From contig NZ_BDCJ01000009.1 of NCBI RefSeq assembly GCF_001613445.1, positions 372,001 through 436,000 of the forward strand: 64,000 nt of DNA, given 5' to 3'. How positions within the stretch are numbered: position 1 is the stretch's first letter; each line of letters starts with the position of its first letter. This DNA comes from Nocardia grenadensis NBRC 108939 (GTDB lineage Bacteria; Actinomycetota; Actinomycetes; Mycobacteriales; Mycobacteriaceae). Below, in pieces: positions 7,422 through 15,962 of this stretch. The position numbers and the translations under genes were made by a program. Below the pieces are notes generated by a model. It did not search any database. It was not told the origin of the DNA and saw only the letters and a program-made list of their open reading frames with translations.

Positions 7422-10082
7422 ATGAGCGAAACGCGGAGCGGCACCGAGTCCCGAGCTGTCGATCGCACCGGCGACGCGGCCACGGTGGAGCACATATCTG
7501 CCATCCCCGGTACCCCCGGGCGGCGCGATGAGATCGACGCGGTGGTCGACACCGCCGCGACCGCTGCGGAGGCATACCGCGCGCTCGACCAGCAGCAGGT
7601 CGACATGATCGTGGCGGCGATGGTGCGTGCCGGGATCCGGGCGGCTGCGGAACTTGCCGCAGTGGCCGTCGAGGAGACCGGGTTCGGCGTTTTCGAGGAC
7701 AAGGTCGTCAAGAACTACGTGGCCACGGAGTTCCTCTACGACTATCTCAAGGACAAGAAGTCCGTGGGGGTGATCGAGGAGGATCTCGATCGCAGCATTG
7801 TCCGGGTCGCCGAACCGATCGGCGTCGTCCTGGCCATCACCCCGGTCACCAACCCCACCTCCACGGTGCTCTACAAGGCGATCGTTGCCGCCAAGACCCG
7901 CAATGCCGTCATCTTCCGGCCGTCGCCGTTGGCGGTGCGTTCATGCGAACGCACGGTCGAGACCCTGCGCACCGCGGCCGAAGCGGCGGGCATGCCGCCC
8001 GGTGCTCTTCAGGTCATCCCCGATGCTGCACACGACGTCACCCACTACCTGTTCGGACATCGCCGGGTCGATTTCATCTGGGTCACCGGTGGGCAGAAGA
8101 TCGTCTCCCTCGCCAACGCCGCCGGAAAGCCCGCTCTCGGGGTGGGGCCCGGTAACGCCCCGATCTATCTGCACCGCACGGCCGATATCAAAGGCGCTGT
8201 CGTCGACATCCTGATCTCGAAGACCTTCGACGCGTCGGTGATCTGTCCCGCCGAACAGACCTGCATCGTCGATGACGAGATCTACGACGACACCGTCGCC
8301 GAATTCGAAAGAATGGGTGCTCACCTGCTCACCGACAAGGAAACAGAGGCGCTCGCCGATTTCGCTTTCGGCTGCGGCGACAAGGTGAACCTCGAAGCCC
8401 TCGGGCAGCAGGCACCCGAACTCGCCGCACGCGCCGGCTTCAGCGTCGACGAGTCGGTCAAGGTGCTACTGGCCCCCCTGCCGTCGGATCGCGAGCGGCT
8501 CGCCGCGCACCCGCTGGTGCAGGAGAAACTGATGCCTGTCCTGGGTCTTGTTCGGGCCCGCGATGTCCAGCACGCCATCGCAACTGCCGTTCTGGTCACC
8601 GAGCACGGCGGCCTCGGCCACACGTCCGCGGTCTACGCCCGGGACCAGACCGTCATCGACGCGTACGGGCTGGCCGTGCGCACCGGCCGGATCCTCGTGA
8701 ACGCTCCCACCGCGGTCGGGGCGCTCGGCGGGATCTACAACAATCTGACCCCGACATTCTCCCTCGGGTGCGGCACGTGGGGTGGATCGAGCACCACCGA
8801 GAACGTCAACTACATGCAGTTGCTCAACATCAAGACCATTTCGCATCGGCGCACACCACCGCAGTGGTTCCGTGTGCCGTCCAACACTTTCTTCAATGCC
8901 GGCGCGCTGGAGAATCTGCGCGACGTCGCCTGCGCCGACGTGGTGGTGATCACCGACGCGATCGGCGAACAGCGGGGTGTCGTCGACGAACTACGCTGTC
9001 ACCTGCGCGCCGCACACATCAAAGTGTTCAGCGAGGTCGAACCCGAACCGGACGAGGCCACCATTCGCCGCGGTGTCGCGCTGCTCACGGAGTTTCCTCC
9101 GGATCTCCTCGTCGCCATCGGCGGCGGCTCGGTGATCGACGCAGCCAAGGCGATCAGGCTGTTCTACGAGCACCCCGAGAAGGAACTCGAGGAACTGACC
9201 CTGCCGTTCCTCGACCCGCGCAAGCGGATGGCCGACTACCCGCAGGACCCCCACCGGCTCAGGCTGGTGGCCATACCCACGACCGCCGGGACGGGATCGG
9301 AGGTTTCGCCCGCGGCCGTCCTCACCGTCGCCGGCCGCAAGGAGACCCTGGTCGACTACTCGCTGGTGCCGGATATGGCGGTCGTGGACCCACTGCTCAC
9401 GATATCCATGCCGCGCACTCTGACCGTCGACACCGGCATCGACGCGCTGACCCATGCGTTGGAGGCGGCCGCCTCGGTTTTCGCCTCGCCCTATACCGAT
9501 GCCTTCTGTGTCCAGGCCGCGCGGTTGATCTTCGATGCGTTGCCGAGGGTGTACGACGATCCGCACGACCTGTCCGCGCGCACCGATATGTCCAATGCCG
9601 CCACACTCGCCGGGCTGGCGTTCTCGAACGCATTCGTCGGGACGAACCATGCGCTCGCGCATGCTGTCGGCGCCCGATTCGGCATCGCCCACGGCCGGGT
9701 GAACGGGGTGTTCCTGCCGCACACCCTGCGGTACAACGCGAGCGTGCCCACGAAGTTCATGCCGGCGCCGGGCTATTCGGCCTATGTCGCGCCGGATAAG
9801 TACGCCCAACTCGGGCGGATCGTGTTCGGCGGTCACGAACCCGCGGAGAGCCGCCGCCGGCTCTTCCAGGGCGTCGAGGACCTGCTGCGCCGGACGGGCG
9901 TGCCCAGCACGCTGCAGGAGATCGGCATTCCCGAAGACGAGTTTCTCGGGGCGCTACCCGAACTGGCGATGACCGCGTTTCGAGATCTCAGCAACCGCAC
10001 CAACCCGCGAATGCCCCTGATCAGCGAGATCACCGATCTGCTCCGGGCCGGCTACTACGGGGAGCGTCGCGATTCAGGCTGA
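7422..10082 (+). CDS. adhE: bifunctional acetaldehyde-CoA / alcohol dehydrogenase AdhE
   Basis: An 886-residue protein of normal AdhE length. The N-terminal half is a CoA-acylating aldehyde dehydrogenase with catalytic Cys275 in the SVICPAEQT segment. The C-terminal half is an iron-dependent alcohol dehydrogenase with the nucleotide motif IGGGSVIDAAKA and the iron-binding His cluster in THALEAA, NHALAHA and AHGRVN. The frame is open far upstream, but the ATG at 7422 follows GAGGAGAG and matches the family N-terminus. It interconverts acetyl-CoA, acetaldehyde and ethanol, or longer homologues. AdhE is usually linked to oxygen-limited growth, which is notable in a mainly aerobic lineage. The gene stands alone in its operon. 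Confidence 0.95.
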   Translation: MSETRSGTESRAVDRTGDAATVEHISAIPGTPGRRDEIDAVVDTAATAAEAYRALDQQQVDMIVAAMVRAGIRAAAELAAVAVEETGFGVFEDKVVKNYVATEFLYDYLKDKKSVGVIEEDLDRSIVRVAEPIGVVLAITPVTNPTSTVLYKAIVAAKTRNAVIFRPSPLAVRSCERTVETLRTAAEAAGMPPGALQVIPDAAHDVTHYLFGHRRVDFIWVTGGQKIVSLANAAGKPALGVGPGNAPIYLHRTADIKGAVVDILISKTFDASVICPAEQTCIVDDEIYDDTVAEFERMGAHLLTDKETEALADFAFGCGDKVNLEALGQQAPELAARAGFSVDESVKVLLAPLPSDRERLAAHPLVQEKLMPVLGLVRARDVQHAIATAVLVTEHGGLGHTSAVYARDQTVIDAYGLAVRTGRILVNAPTAVGALGGIYNNLTPTFSLGCGTWGGSSTTENVNYMQLLNIKTISHRRTPPQWFRVPSNTFFNAGALENLRDVACADVVVITDAIGEQRGVVDELRCHLRAAHIKVFSEVEPEPDEATIRRGVALLTEFPPDLLVAIGGGSVIDAAKAIRLFYEHPEKELEELTLPFLDPRKRMADYPQDPHRLRLVAIPTTAGTGSEVSPAAVLTVAGRKETLVDYSLVPDMAVVDPLLTISMPRTLTVDTGIDALTHALEAAASVFASPYTDAFCVQAARLIFDALPRVYDDPHDLSARTDMSNAATLAGLAFSNAFVGTNHALAHAVGARFGIAHGRVNGVFLPHTLRYNASVPTKFMPAPGYSAYVAPDKYAQLGRIVFGGHEPAESRRRLFQGVEDLLRRTGVPSTLQEIGIPEDEFLGALPELAMTAFRDLSNRTNPRMPLISEITDLLRAGYYGERRDSG

Positions 10083-10298
10083 CAGCGCCGACGGAATCCC
10101 ATGGTTCGGCCACCTGGCCGGCCTGGCGAACTCTGCTGCCCACCTCGTCGGATGCCGTCCTCTGGCATTTCCCCGACCCGGGTCGAGCCGGCAGCGTCGT
10201 TCCGGCGTGACACGGCCACGGGAGTTCGAACGCGCGACGGCCCGAGCGCCGATCGGCCCGACGGCAGGGTACAAAGACTCCAGGCGACGCCGTGGTAC

Positions 10299-10311
10299 GG
10301 GAGTACTGTCA
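10299..10311 (+). promoter_or_regulatory. second copy of motif GGGAGTACTGTCA, upstream of the SRPBCC gene
   Basis: Identical over 13 bases to the motif before adhE (7354-7366). It ends 54 bases before an ATG at 10366 that has its own strong ribosome site. The conserved spacing argues that both are functional upstream elements. The rest of 10083-10298 shows no gene. Confidence 0.5.
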
Positions 10312-10365
10312 GGAACAGATGCACCGGGAACGCCGCCACCTCCACCGTTAGGAGAGATCGTTCTC

Positions 10366-10431
10366 ATGTCCGATACCGACATCGCATCAGAATCGGTGCG
10401 TGCCGCCGGGGATGGCTGCTGTGCCCACTGA
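10366..10431 (+). CDS. 21-codon leader ORF with strong ribosome site overlapping the SRPBCC start
   Basis: The ATG at 10366 follows TTAGGAGAGATC, the best ribosome site in this stretch, yet its frame ends at a TGA after 21 codons. The SRPBCC gene begins inside it in the +1 frame. The peptide start (TDIASESVR) resembles the SRPBCC start (TDSATETVR). It could be a translated leader, the remains of a partly duplicated gene start, or the true start of the SRPBCC gene followed by a frameshift. I cannot separate these readings. Confidence 0.35.
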   Translation: MSDTDIASESVRAAGDGCCAH

Positions 10432-10858
10432 TAGTGCCACCGAAACCGTGCGCCTGCACGCGCCGGTGGCTCGGGTACTCGAGACCATCCGTGATCTGAA
10501 AAGCCAGCCGGAGTGGATTCCCGAGATCCCCGAAGCCGACGTGCTCGAGGTGGACGAGCAGACGGGCCTGCCGGTGACCGCACGGTTCAAGGCGTCGGCG
10601 ACGGTCGGCACCGACACCTACACCTTGACCTATCGCCACCGCGGCGACGGTATGAGCTGGTCGATGGTGGAAGGCCGCATGCAGACCGGTCAAGAAGGCC
10701 GCTATCAGCTCGAAGAAGCCGGCCCGGACATCACCTCGGTCACCTACCAGCTGACTATCCACCACAACTTGCCGCTACCGGGCTTCATTCGCGGTCGGGT
10801 GATCAAAGGGCTGGTGAACAGCACACTCAACGGGTTGCGTACGCGAGTCGAAGCTTGA
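10412..10858 (+). CDS. SRPBCC-family (START-like) protein
   Basis: About 148 residues with the polyketide cyclase/START fold typical of actinobacterial SRPBCC proteins. The opening ETVRLHAPVARVLETIRDL, the WIPEI segment, a strand-rich middle and the C-terminal helix LPGFIRGRVIKGLVNSTLNGL all fit. Such proteins bind lipid or polyketide-like ligands in a deep cavity, or act as chaperones. The start is uncertain: GTG 10400, ATG 10412 and GTG 10421 are in frame, none with a strong ribosome site, while a strong site serves an out-of-frame ATG at 10366. It shares an upstream motif with adhE, so the two may be co-regulated. The ligand is unknown. Confidence 0.75.
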   Translation: MAAVPTDSATETVRLHAPVARVLETIRDLKSQPEWIPEIPEADVLEVDEQTGLPVTARFKASATVGTDTYTLTYRHRGDGMSWSMVEGRMQTGQEGRYQLEEAGPDITSVTYQLTIHHNLPLPGFIRGRVIKGLVNSTLNGLRTRVEA

Positions 10859-11183
10859 ATCGGCGGGCCGCCGCATGCTGCGGCGCGCGACTGCCGCGGG
10901 GCGCGGCTCACCGGTGACCATGGAAATCGATTGATGCGGATCGCGGCAAGGGCACACATCAGCGAGCCGGCGCTGAACACCACCTATACGAGAACAGCGT
11001 CTCCATCGCGGCGGCATGCACCCCGATGAGCGCGGCATAAGGCCGGGAAGGCGCGGCGGGGTGATGCCCGACCACCGACAGCCCCGTTCCTGCCCGGGAA
11101 CCGGGGTGCGCTGTACCGTCGGGGGATGGAAAGATGAACCGGAGGATATTCCCGCGGTCGACCATTGGAGCTCAGGAGAATCC
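10859..11183. other. intergenic, no gene seen
   Basis: About 325 bases between the SRPBCC stop and the next ATG. No frame has gene-like composition and I found no repeat or strong hairpin. The promoter of the next gene should lie in the last 100 bases, but I could not place it. Confidence 0.5.
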
Positions 11184-11492
11184 ATGCCTACATCAGGAGA
11201 ATTCCCCGGCATCGGTATGCCGAGTTTCGATGCGTCCTCGTCTATGGACGGCCTGGGACCGGTGGAAATGGAATCACCCACCCAGGACCTGGTCGTTGAC
11301 GGCATCCTCGACACCTTCGTCACCACCGGTCCCGATTCGACGAGTGTCTGGACCGATACCGACCTCGACGGTTATGCCGACCGGCTGAGCGTGGTGGAGC
11401 ACGACGGCGATTACTCGGCGTGGGAATACCACCGCAATCCGGACGGGACGGGTGAGTGGCGGCAAACCGATCAGGGGCAAGTAGGGGAGTGA
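11184..11492 (+). CDS. small acidic DUF6802-like protein
   Basis: A 102-residue acidic protein. The ATG at 11184 is preceded by AGGAGAA. The C-terminal half contains WTDTDLDGYADRLSVVEHDG followed by aromatic and charged residues; the DTDLDGYAD segment has the D-x-D-x-D-G spacing of calcium-binding loops. This pattern resembles small actinobacterial proteins classed as DUF6802, from memory rather than a search. There is no signal peptide or membrane segment. Function is unknown; binding of a divalent metal is a guess from the loop. It is a single gene, followed directly by a decayed LacI remnant. Confidence 0.7.
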   Translation: MPTSGEFPGIGMPSFDASSSMDGLGPVEMESPTQDLVVDGILDTFVTTGPDSTSVWTDTDLDGYADRLSVVEHDGDYSAWEYHRNPDGTGEWRQTDQGQVGE

Positions 11493-11820
11493 TCGGGGTG
11501 CCGGTGAGCGTATTGCCGCCCGGCCCACCGGTGACCGGCCCGACGCCGCGCTCTGCGTCAACGACCTGCTCGCGATCGGTGTGCTGCAGGCCCTGACACT
11601 GCGCGGCATCGAGATACCCGGCGACGTCGCGCTGCTCGGCTACGACGATATCGACTTCGCTCCGGCGGGCGTCCCGCTCACCTGCATTCGTCGAACTCGG
11701 GCCGATATCGTCTCCGTCGCCGTCGACCTGCTGGTCGCCGCGGCCGATGATGGGGGATCACAACCCGAGCACGTCTGTTTCCGTCCATACCCGTTCGAGC
11801 GCGCCTCCACCGCCGCCTGA
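11485..11820 (+). pseudogene. remnant of a LacI-family regulator (C-terminal end only)
   Basis: An open frame of about 111 codons without a plausible start. It encodes the last part of a LacI effector domain: GERIAARPTGDRPDAALCVN, then DLLAIGVLQAL, IPGDVALLGYDDIDFA and a normal end (FRPYPFERASTAA). The DNA-binding helix-turn-helix and about two thirds of the effector domain are missing. The frame is closed upstream by TAG at 11482-11484. It is therefore a degraded gene fragment rather than an active regulator. The neighbouring gene ends inside its first codons in another frame. Confidence 0.75.
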
Positions 11821-12227
11821 GCCGGTTCGACGGCGGACCCTCCTCCTCGGCCACTCGGTGACCGAGCGAATTCCGAGTGGTGGGACGACCGGCTCGCCGC
11901 CGACGGCCGGGCCGTCCCCACCACGGCGGTTGCGGGTCCCGGTCCGTGCGAAATCACCGTGGGACACCCGCAGTCCGGCCGTCGGCACCACAGCACTTCC
12001 GCAGCAGGCGAGGCCGTGCATATCGAGCGGGGACGTATCGGGCTGCACCGGGATGACCGGACCGGTGGCCGTTCCCGTAGTGCGGCGGGCACCACACCGC
12101 GTGACGGTCGCCGGATAGTTGCGGTGAACGTCGAAGTCGTTCGATACCAACATTTTTGCGGGAGCATGGTGACAGACTGACCGGCGGTGTTCGTAGATGA
12201 CCGATCCAGCAAGTCAGGAGCGCGCTC
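11821..12227. other. intergenic, possibly decayed sequence
   Basis: About 407 bases with no convincing gene. It follows the LacI remnant and may contain further decayed coding sequence, because one plus-strand frame stays open for about 70 codons without family resemblance. The promoter of the terpene gene should lie near its end; no consensus hexamers are obvious. Confidence 0.4.
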
Positions 12228-14249
12228 GTGCCACGTGAAATCGACTCGGCTGTCTTTCCGCATCTGGAGGCGGACCTGAACCGCGTCCGCGACATTCTCG
12301 GGCCTGTTCGACTGGAGAACAGACCGGAACTGACCGCACTCACAGACGAAGGGCCGGGCACCTCGCGCCGTCTGGTCCGCCCGACTCTGACCCTACTGTC
12401 GTACTACCTGCTCACCGATCCCGAGATACCGGCGGTCGACCGGGCGGTGCGCGCCGCGGCCGCCGTGGAGATGATGCACCTGGGGTCGCTCTACCACGAC
12501 GATGTCGTCGATCATGCGGACCAGCGCCGCGGTCGTCCCAGTGCCAACGCGGTGTGGGGATCGCATATGGCCGTATTGGGTGGGGACGCGGTGACGTTCT
12601 CGGGTCTGCGCATGCTGGCCGAACTCGGCCCGCGCGAGGTTCTCGCGGCGACCCTCGCGGGCGAGCAGATGTGTGCGGGCATGGTGATCGAGGCCGCCGA
12701 CCTCTACGTTCCCTCCCGCAGCGAGCAGTCCTACCTGGACACGATCGACGGTAAAACCGCAGCGGTCCTGTCGCTGGCGTGCCGGGTGGGCGCGATGCAG
12801 GCCGGCCGCTCCGCGGACGAGGAAGAGGCGCTGGCGCTGTTCGGTCGGCACTTCGGACTGGCCTACCAGCTGTACGACGACATCCTCGATCTGACCTCGA
12901 CCGCCGAGGAGATGGGCAAGGCCGTCAATGCGGATCTGCCCGAGGGTATCTACACACTTCCGGTGATCCGCGCGGCCGCCCACGACCGGGAGCTGGCCCG
13001 CCTGCTGCGCGGCAGAATGACCGGGGATCAAGCTGCTCGGGCCCGACAACTGGTCATCGCCTCCGGTGCCGTCGACGAAGCCCGGGCCGTGGCCGAGGAT
13101 TTCCTCGACGAGGCCGCCGGCCGACTCGCCGACCTGTCCGTTCCCTCGGACGCCCGCCGAGCGATGACCGCCTACATCCGGTCGATCCTCGACCGGCGCC
13201 CTTCTCGCCCCGCGGTCTCCCAACTCATGACGCGGCCTTCCGAGGCTCCGGTCGACGACCTTCCACCGCGGGTCGCGGAATGGTTGACGAGCTGGTTGGT
13301 CGATACCGGCCTCGCTGTCTCTGCGGCCGAGGCGGACTATCACCGGTGGACCGGAGCGATCCGGAGCCGGGCACGAATTCTGGCCCCGGCGGCGGACACC
13401 TACCGCGAACAGACCGCCTACGGTATGGCCGTGCTGGCCCTTGTGTGGGACGACCTCTTCGAGGATCCGCAGCTGACCGATCCGGACGATGTGACCGCAC
13501 TGCGGCGGGGCATGGTGGCGACACTGCGCCAGGACCCGGAGACGCCGTGGCGGTCCGGCGCGATTCCCACGGCGTGGGCGAGCTTGTGGCCGCGCCTGCG
13601 CGCGGGCCGCACCGCCCGCTGGCAGGAGCGGTTCCTCGACGGTGTCGAGGAGTGGTTCGAAGCCGCCGAACGCGAGGCACACCATCGCATCGACGGCCAT
13701 ATTCCCGCCACCGCCGACTACCTGCCACTGCGGATGTCCACCAGTGGGGTGGAGACCGCCATTGCCGTCATGGAGATGTATCACGACCGGGAGCTGCCCG
13801 GGAAAGTGCGCAACCACCCCGTTATTCGCCGTCTCGAGGAACTCGGTTTCTGGGTGACCTTCGTGGAGAACGACCTGGTGGGGTTGGCGCAGGACGAAGC
13901 CGACCGAGTCCCCTACAACCTGGTCAGGGCGGTCCGCCACGAGACGGGCTGCACCCGCGGCGAAGCCGTCGAGCAGGTGCGGCGGCAGGTCGCCGAGCAT
14001 CGCGCCCAGTTCGAGTCGGCGATCCGCTACGTTCCCACGCTCTTCCGCGTACTTCCCGGTCTTTCGGGCCGCGGGAAGGACTACGCGGAGATGTACGGAA
14101 GTATGGCGAGAATGGGGCTCTGGGGGCGGGAAAGCGACAGGTACGCCACGACGTCGAAGGTGGGGGCGACCTCCGCGACGCCGGACCTGGAACGCTTGCG
14201 TCGTGAGGTCTACTACCGGACAACCGAACCGGCTCCTGCCGTACTGTAG
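12228..14249 (+). CDS. bifunctional trans-prenyltransferase / class I terpene synthase fusion
   Basis: A 673-residue fusion. Residues 1-330 are a trans-isoprenyl diphosphate synthase: SRRLVRP near 46-52, first Asp motif D91-D-V-V-D95 followed by R100-R-G, GKTAAV at 175-180, second Asp motif D217-D-I-L-D221 and DLPEGIYTLP at 237-245. Residues about 345-673 are a class I terpene synthase: D408-D-L-F-E-D413, a pyrophosphate-sensor Arg at R502 exactly 46 residues before the NSE-type motif N548-D-L-V-G552-x3-D556, and the C-terminal R638-Y639 pair. The NSE triad is altered (Gly and Asp for Ser/Thr and Glu). Residues -4 and -5 before the first Asp motif are Ser87 and Gly86, so no bulky residue limits chain length; a C20 or longer product is inferred. 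It starts with GTG after AGGAG. Fungal fusions have the opposite domain order. Confidence 0.93.
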   Translation: MPREIDSAVFPHLEADLNRVRDILGPVRLENRPELTALTDEGPGTSRRLVRPTLTLLSYYLLTDPEIPAVDRAVRAAAAVEMMHLGSLYHDDVVDHADQRRGRPSANAVWGSHMAVLGGDAVTFSGLRMLAELGPREVLAATLAGEQMCAGMVIEAADLYVPSRSEQSYLDTIDGKTAAVLSLACRVGAMQAGRSADEEEALALFGRHFGLAYQLYDDILDLTSTAEEMGKAVNADLPEGIYTLPVIRAAAHDRELARLLRGRMTGDQAARARQLVIASGAVDEARAVAEDFLDEAAGRLADLSVPSDARRAMTAYIRSILDRRPSRPAVSQLMTRPSEAPVDDLPPRVAEWLTSWLVDTGLAVSAAEADYHRWTGAIRSRARILAPAADTYREQTAYGMAVLALVWDDLFEDPQLTDPDDVTALRRGMVATLRQDPETPWRSGAIPTAWASLWPRLRAGRTARWQERFLDGVEEWFEAAEREAHHRIDGHIPATADYLPLRMSTSGVETAIAVMEMYHDRELPGKVRNHPVIRRLEELGFWVTFVENDLVGLAQDEADRVPYNLVRAVRHETGCTRGEAVEQVRRQVAEHRAQFESAIRYVPTLFRVLPGLSGRGKDYAEMYGSMARMGLWGRESDRYATTSKVGATSATPDLERLRREVYYRTTEPAPAVL

Positions 14250-14273
14250 CTCCCGCGGCCGCAAGGAACCTTC

Positions 14274-14309
14274 GTCCCGGGCTGTCCGCCGATACGGCCC
14301 GCCCGGGAC
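14274..14309. terminator. hairpin between convergent genes
   Basis: GTCCCGGGC (14274-14282) pairs perfectly with GCCCGGGAC (14301-14309) around an 18-base loop. It lies between the stop of the terpene gene and the stop of the converging permease gene, where a bidirectional terminator would be expected. There is no U-tract, as is common in actinobacteria. Confidence 0.5.
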
Positions 14310-14315
14310 ACGCGT

Positions 14316-15149
14316 TCAACGTTTCGCCGGCTGTCCGGACTTCGCCGGCCCGCGGGTGCGGCGTCCGGAGATATGGATCCACCTCGTCGGACCCAGGGAC
14401 GAGCGGGTGCGCAGATGGAAAGCGACCAGTCCGGCAAGGGCGCTCGCGGTGAACCAGACCAATTGCACGGCGAAACCCGCGAAGAGTGTGGTGTCGGCGA
14501 AACCGGCAGCCGTCGAGGCCTGCATCGCACCATAGGAGGGCAGCCAGCGTACGAATTCGCTGTCCGCGCCGCTGCTGGCGATCGGGTTCTGTACAGCCAT
14601 GTCGAAACAGCTGATCATCGCTATGGCGAACATACCCTCCACTTCGCGGCGGAGCAGTGCGCCGAGGGCGACACCCAGCGCTCCATAGGTCATCGCCGCG
14701 CAGAACAGGGCCGCAGCGAGCTGGACAGGCCGTTGTGGCGACCAGTAACAGCAGATCACAGCGGTGGCATAGACACAGACCCCCAACGAGGCCACCACCA
14801 GGCAGGCGATTTTCGCCAAAGCCAGTGCCACCCGGGGGAATCCGGCCATCGATAGCCGCCGGTCGAAGGCTCCGCTACTGAAAGTCGCCGCGAACATCAT
14901 GAACCCGATGATCAATGAGACCGCGGTGAGGGCGCCGCTGATCTGGGCGAGCTCGTTGCCGTCGGCGCGCAGCACCAGACCGGTGTCCCGAAGTCGGAAC
15001 GGTACCTCGATATCGGTGACGGCCACGCGCACCAGAGTGATCAGAACGGGAACGAAGACGGCCACCAACACCATGGCGAACCGGTTACGCGCGTGTTCGA
15101 CGAGGCCGTAGCGGGTAGCGATCAGGAACAGCCGTACACCGCCGCTCAT
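14316..15149 (-). CDS. ABC-2-type transporter permease
   Basis: A 277-residue membrane protein with about six hydrophobic segments, including FAMVLVAVFVPVLITLVRVA, ISGALTAVSLIIGFMMFAA, VALALAKIACLVVASLGVC and FAGFAVQLVWFTASALAGLV. The layout fits ABC-2 permeases. Its ATG overlaps the stop of the upstream ATPase gene as ATGA, so the two form a single exporter-type unit. It may export a lipid, terpenoid or drug-like compound. The gene converges on the terpene synthase fusion; a functional link is possible but the genes are not co-transcribed. The C-terminus is basic and cytoplasmic. Confidence 0.87.
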   Translation of the reverse strand: MSGGVRLFLIATRYGLVEHARNRFAMVLVAVFVPVLITLVRVAVTDIEVPFRLRDTGLVLRADGNELAQISGALTAVSLIIGFMMFAATFSSGAFDRRLSMAGFPRVALALAKIACLVVASLGVCVYATAVICCYWSPQRPVQLAAALFCAAMTYGALGVALGALLRREVEGMFAIAMISCFDMAVQNPIASSGADSEFVRWLPSYGAMQASTAAGFADTTLFAGFAVQLVWFTASALAGLVAFHLRTRSSLGPTRWIHISGRRTRGPAKSGQPAKR

Positions 15150-15751
15150 CCGGCTGTCTCCTGCCTGGTCCGGAGGACCCCCTCATGCAACCGCCACACC
15201 TGGTCCAGCTTGTCGGTGTCGTGCGCCAGATGCGAGACGACCAGCACCGACCGGCCGGTGTCCCGGAATTCCGCGACCAGATCCCAGAAGCGCAGGTATG
15301 TCTCCCAGTCGAAACCCTGATACGGCTCGTCGAGCAGCAGCACCTGCGGATCGTGCATCACCGCGAGCGTGAGGTTGAGCTTCTGTCGGGTGCCGCCGCT
15401 CAGCGTGCCGACGGGCTCACCGGCATACTCGGAGAAGCGCAGGATTTCCATGGTCTGCTCGGCCCGCCGCAGGTCCGGGACGGCGTAGGCCGCGGCGAAG
15501 AAGTCCAGGTGCTGGCGCACTGTGAACGCATCGTTCAGCACCACCTGCTGCGGGCAGTAACCGAACCGGGCGCGGTGCCGGACCGTCCCGCGGTCCGGCC
15601 GCAGCTCTCCGGAGAGTACTTTCAACAATGTCGATTTGCCGACGCCGTTCTCGCCGACGATTCCTACCAGCGCCCCGGCGGGCAATACGATGTCGATGCC
15701 ACGCAACACCGACCGCCTGCCGTACGAATGGTGGACGTCCTCCACTTCCAT
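15146..15751 (-). CDS. ABC transporter ATP-binding protein
   Basis: About 201 residues forming a single ABC ATPase domain: Walker A GENGVGKST, Q-loop in YCPQQVVLND, signature LSGGTRQKL, Walker B VLLLDEPYQGFD and a switch His in VVSHLAHD. The frame allows a TTG start at 15808, but the ATG at 15751 follows AAGGGG and gives the normal family N-terminus (MEVEDVHHSYG). It is short for the class and lacks the C-terminal extension of drug-resistance ATPases. It is coupled to the permease by a four-base overlap and would power export. Confidence 0.9.
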   Translation of the reverse strand: MEVEDVHHSYGRRSVLRGIDIVLPAGALVGIVGENGVGKSTLLKVLSGELRPDRGTVRHRARFGYCPQQVVLNDAFTVRQHLDFFAAAYAVPDLRRAEQTMEILRFSEYAGEPVGTLSGGTRQKLNLTLAVMHDPQVLLLDEPYQGFDWETYLRFWDLVAEFRDTGRSVLVVSHLAHDTDKLDQVWRLHEGVLRTRQETAG

Positions 15752-15962
15752 CAACGCCCCTTGTCTTCCGCTGACGTAGTGGCCGGTTTGCCGCACGAAT
15801 GCTATCAATCAACCGTCGGTGCGACGGCGAAATCCACTTCCGCGCAAGGGATATGCGTCCGAAACCGACTACGGAGGCGTGGCTTCCGCCGAAATGGGAG
15901 CGTATTCACGACACTCGGCGCTCGCGCGGAGTCCGCGTGACAGCGTAGCCCGCTACATCCGG

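Noticed and set aside
11581..11820. The 79-codon frame as a small intact gene
   Set aside because: It is only the C-terminal end of a LacI regulator and the homology continues upstream of the apparent start without a helix-turn-helix.
12393..14264. A 623-codon open frame on the minus strand opposite the terpene fusion gene
   Set aside because: It is an antisense shadow of a high-GC gene: no family resemblance and no ribosome site, while the plus frame has all expected motifs.
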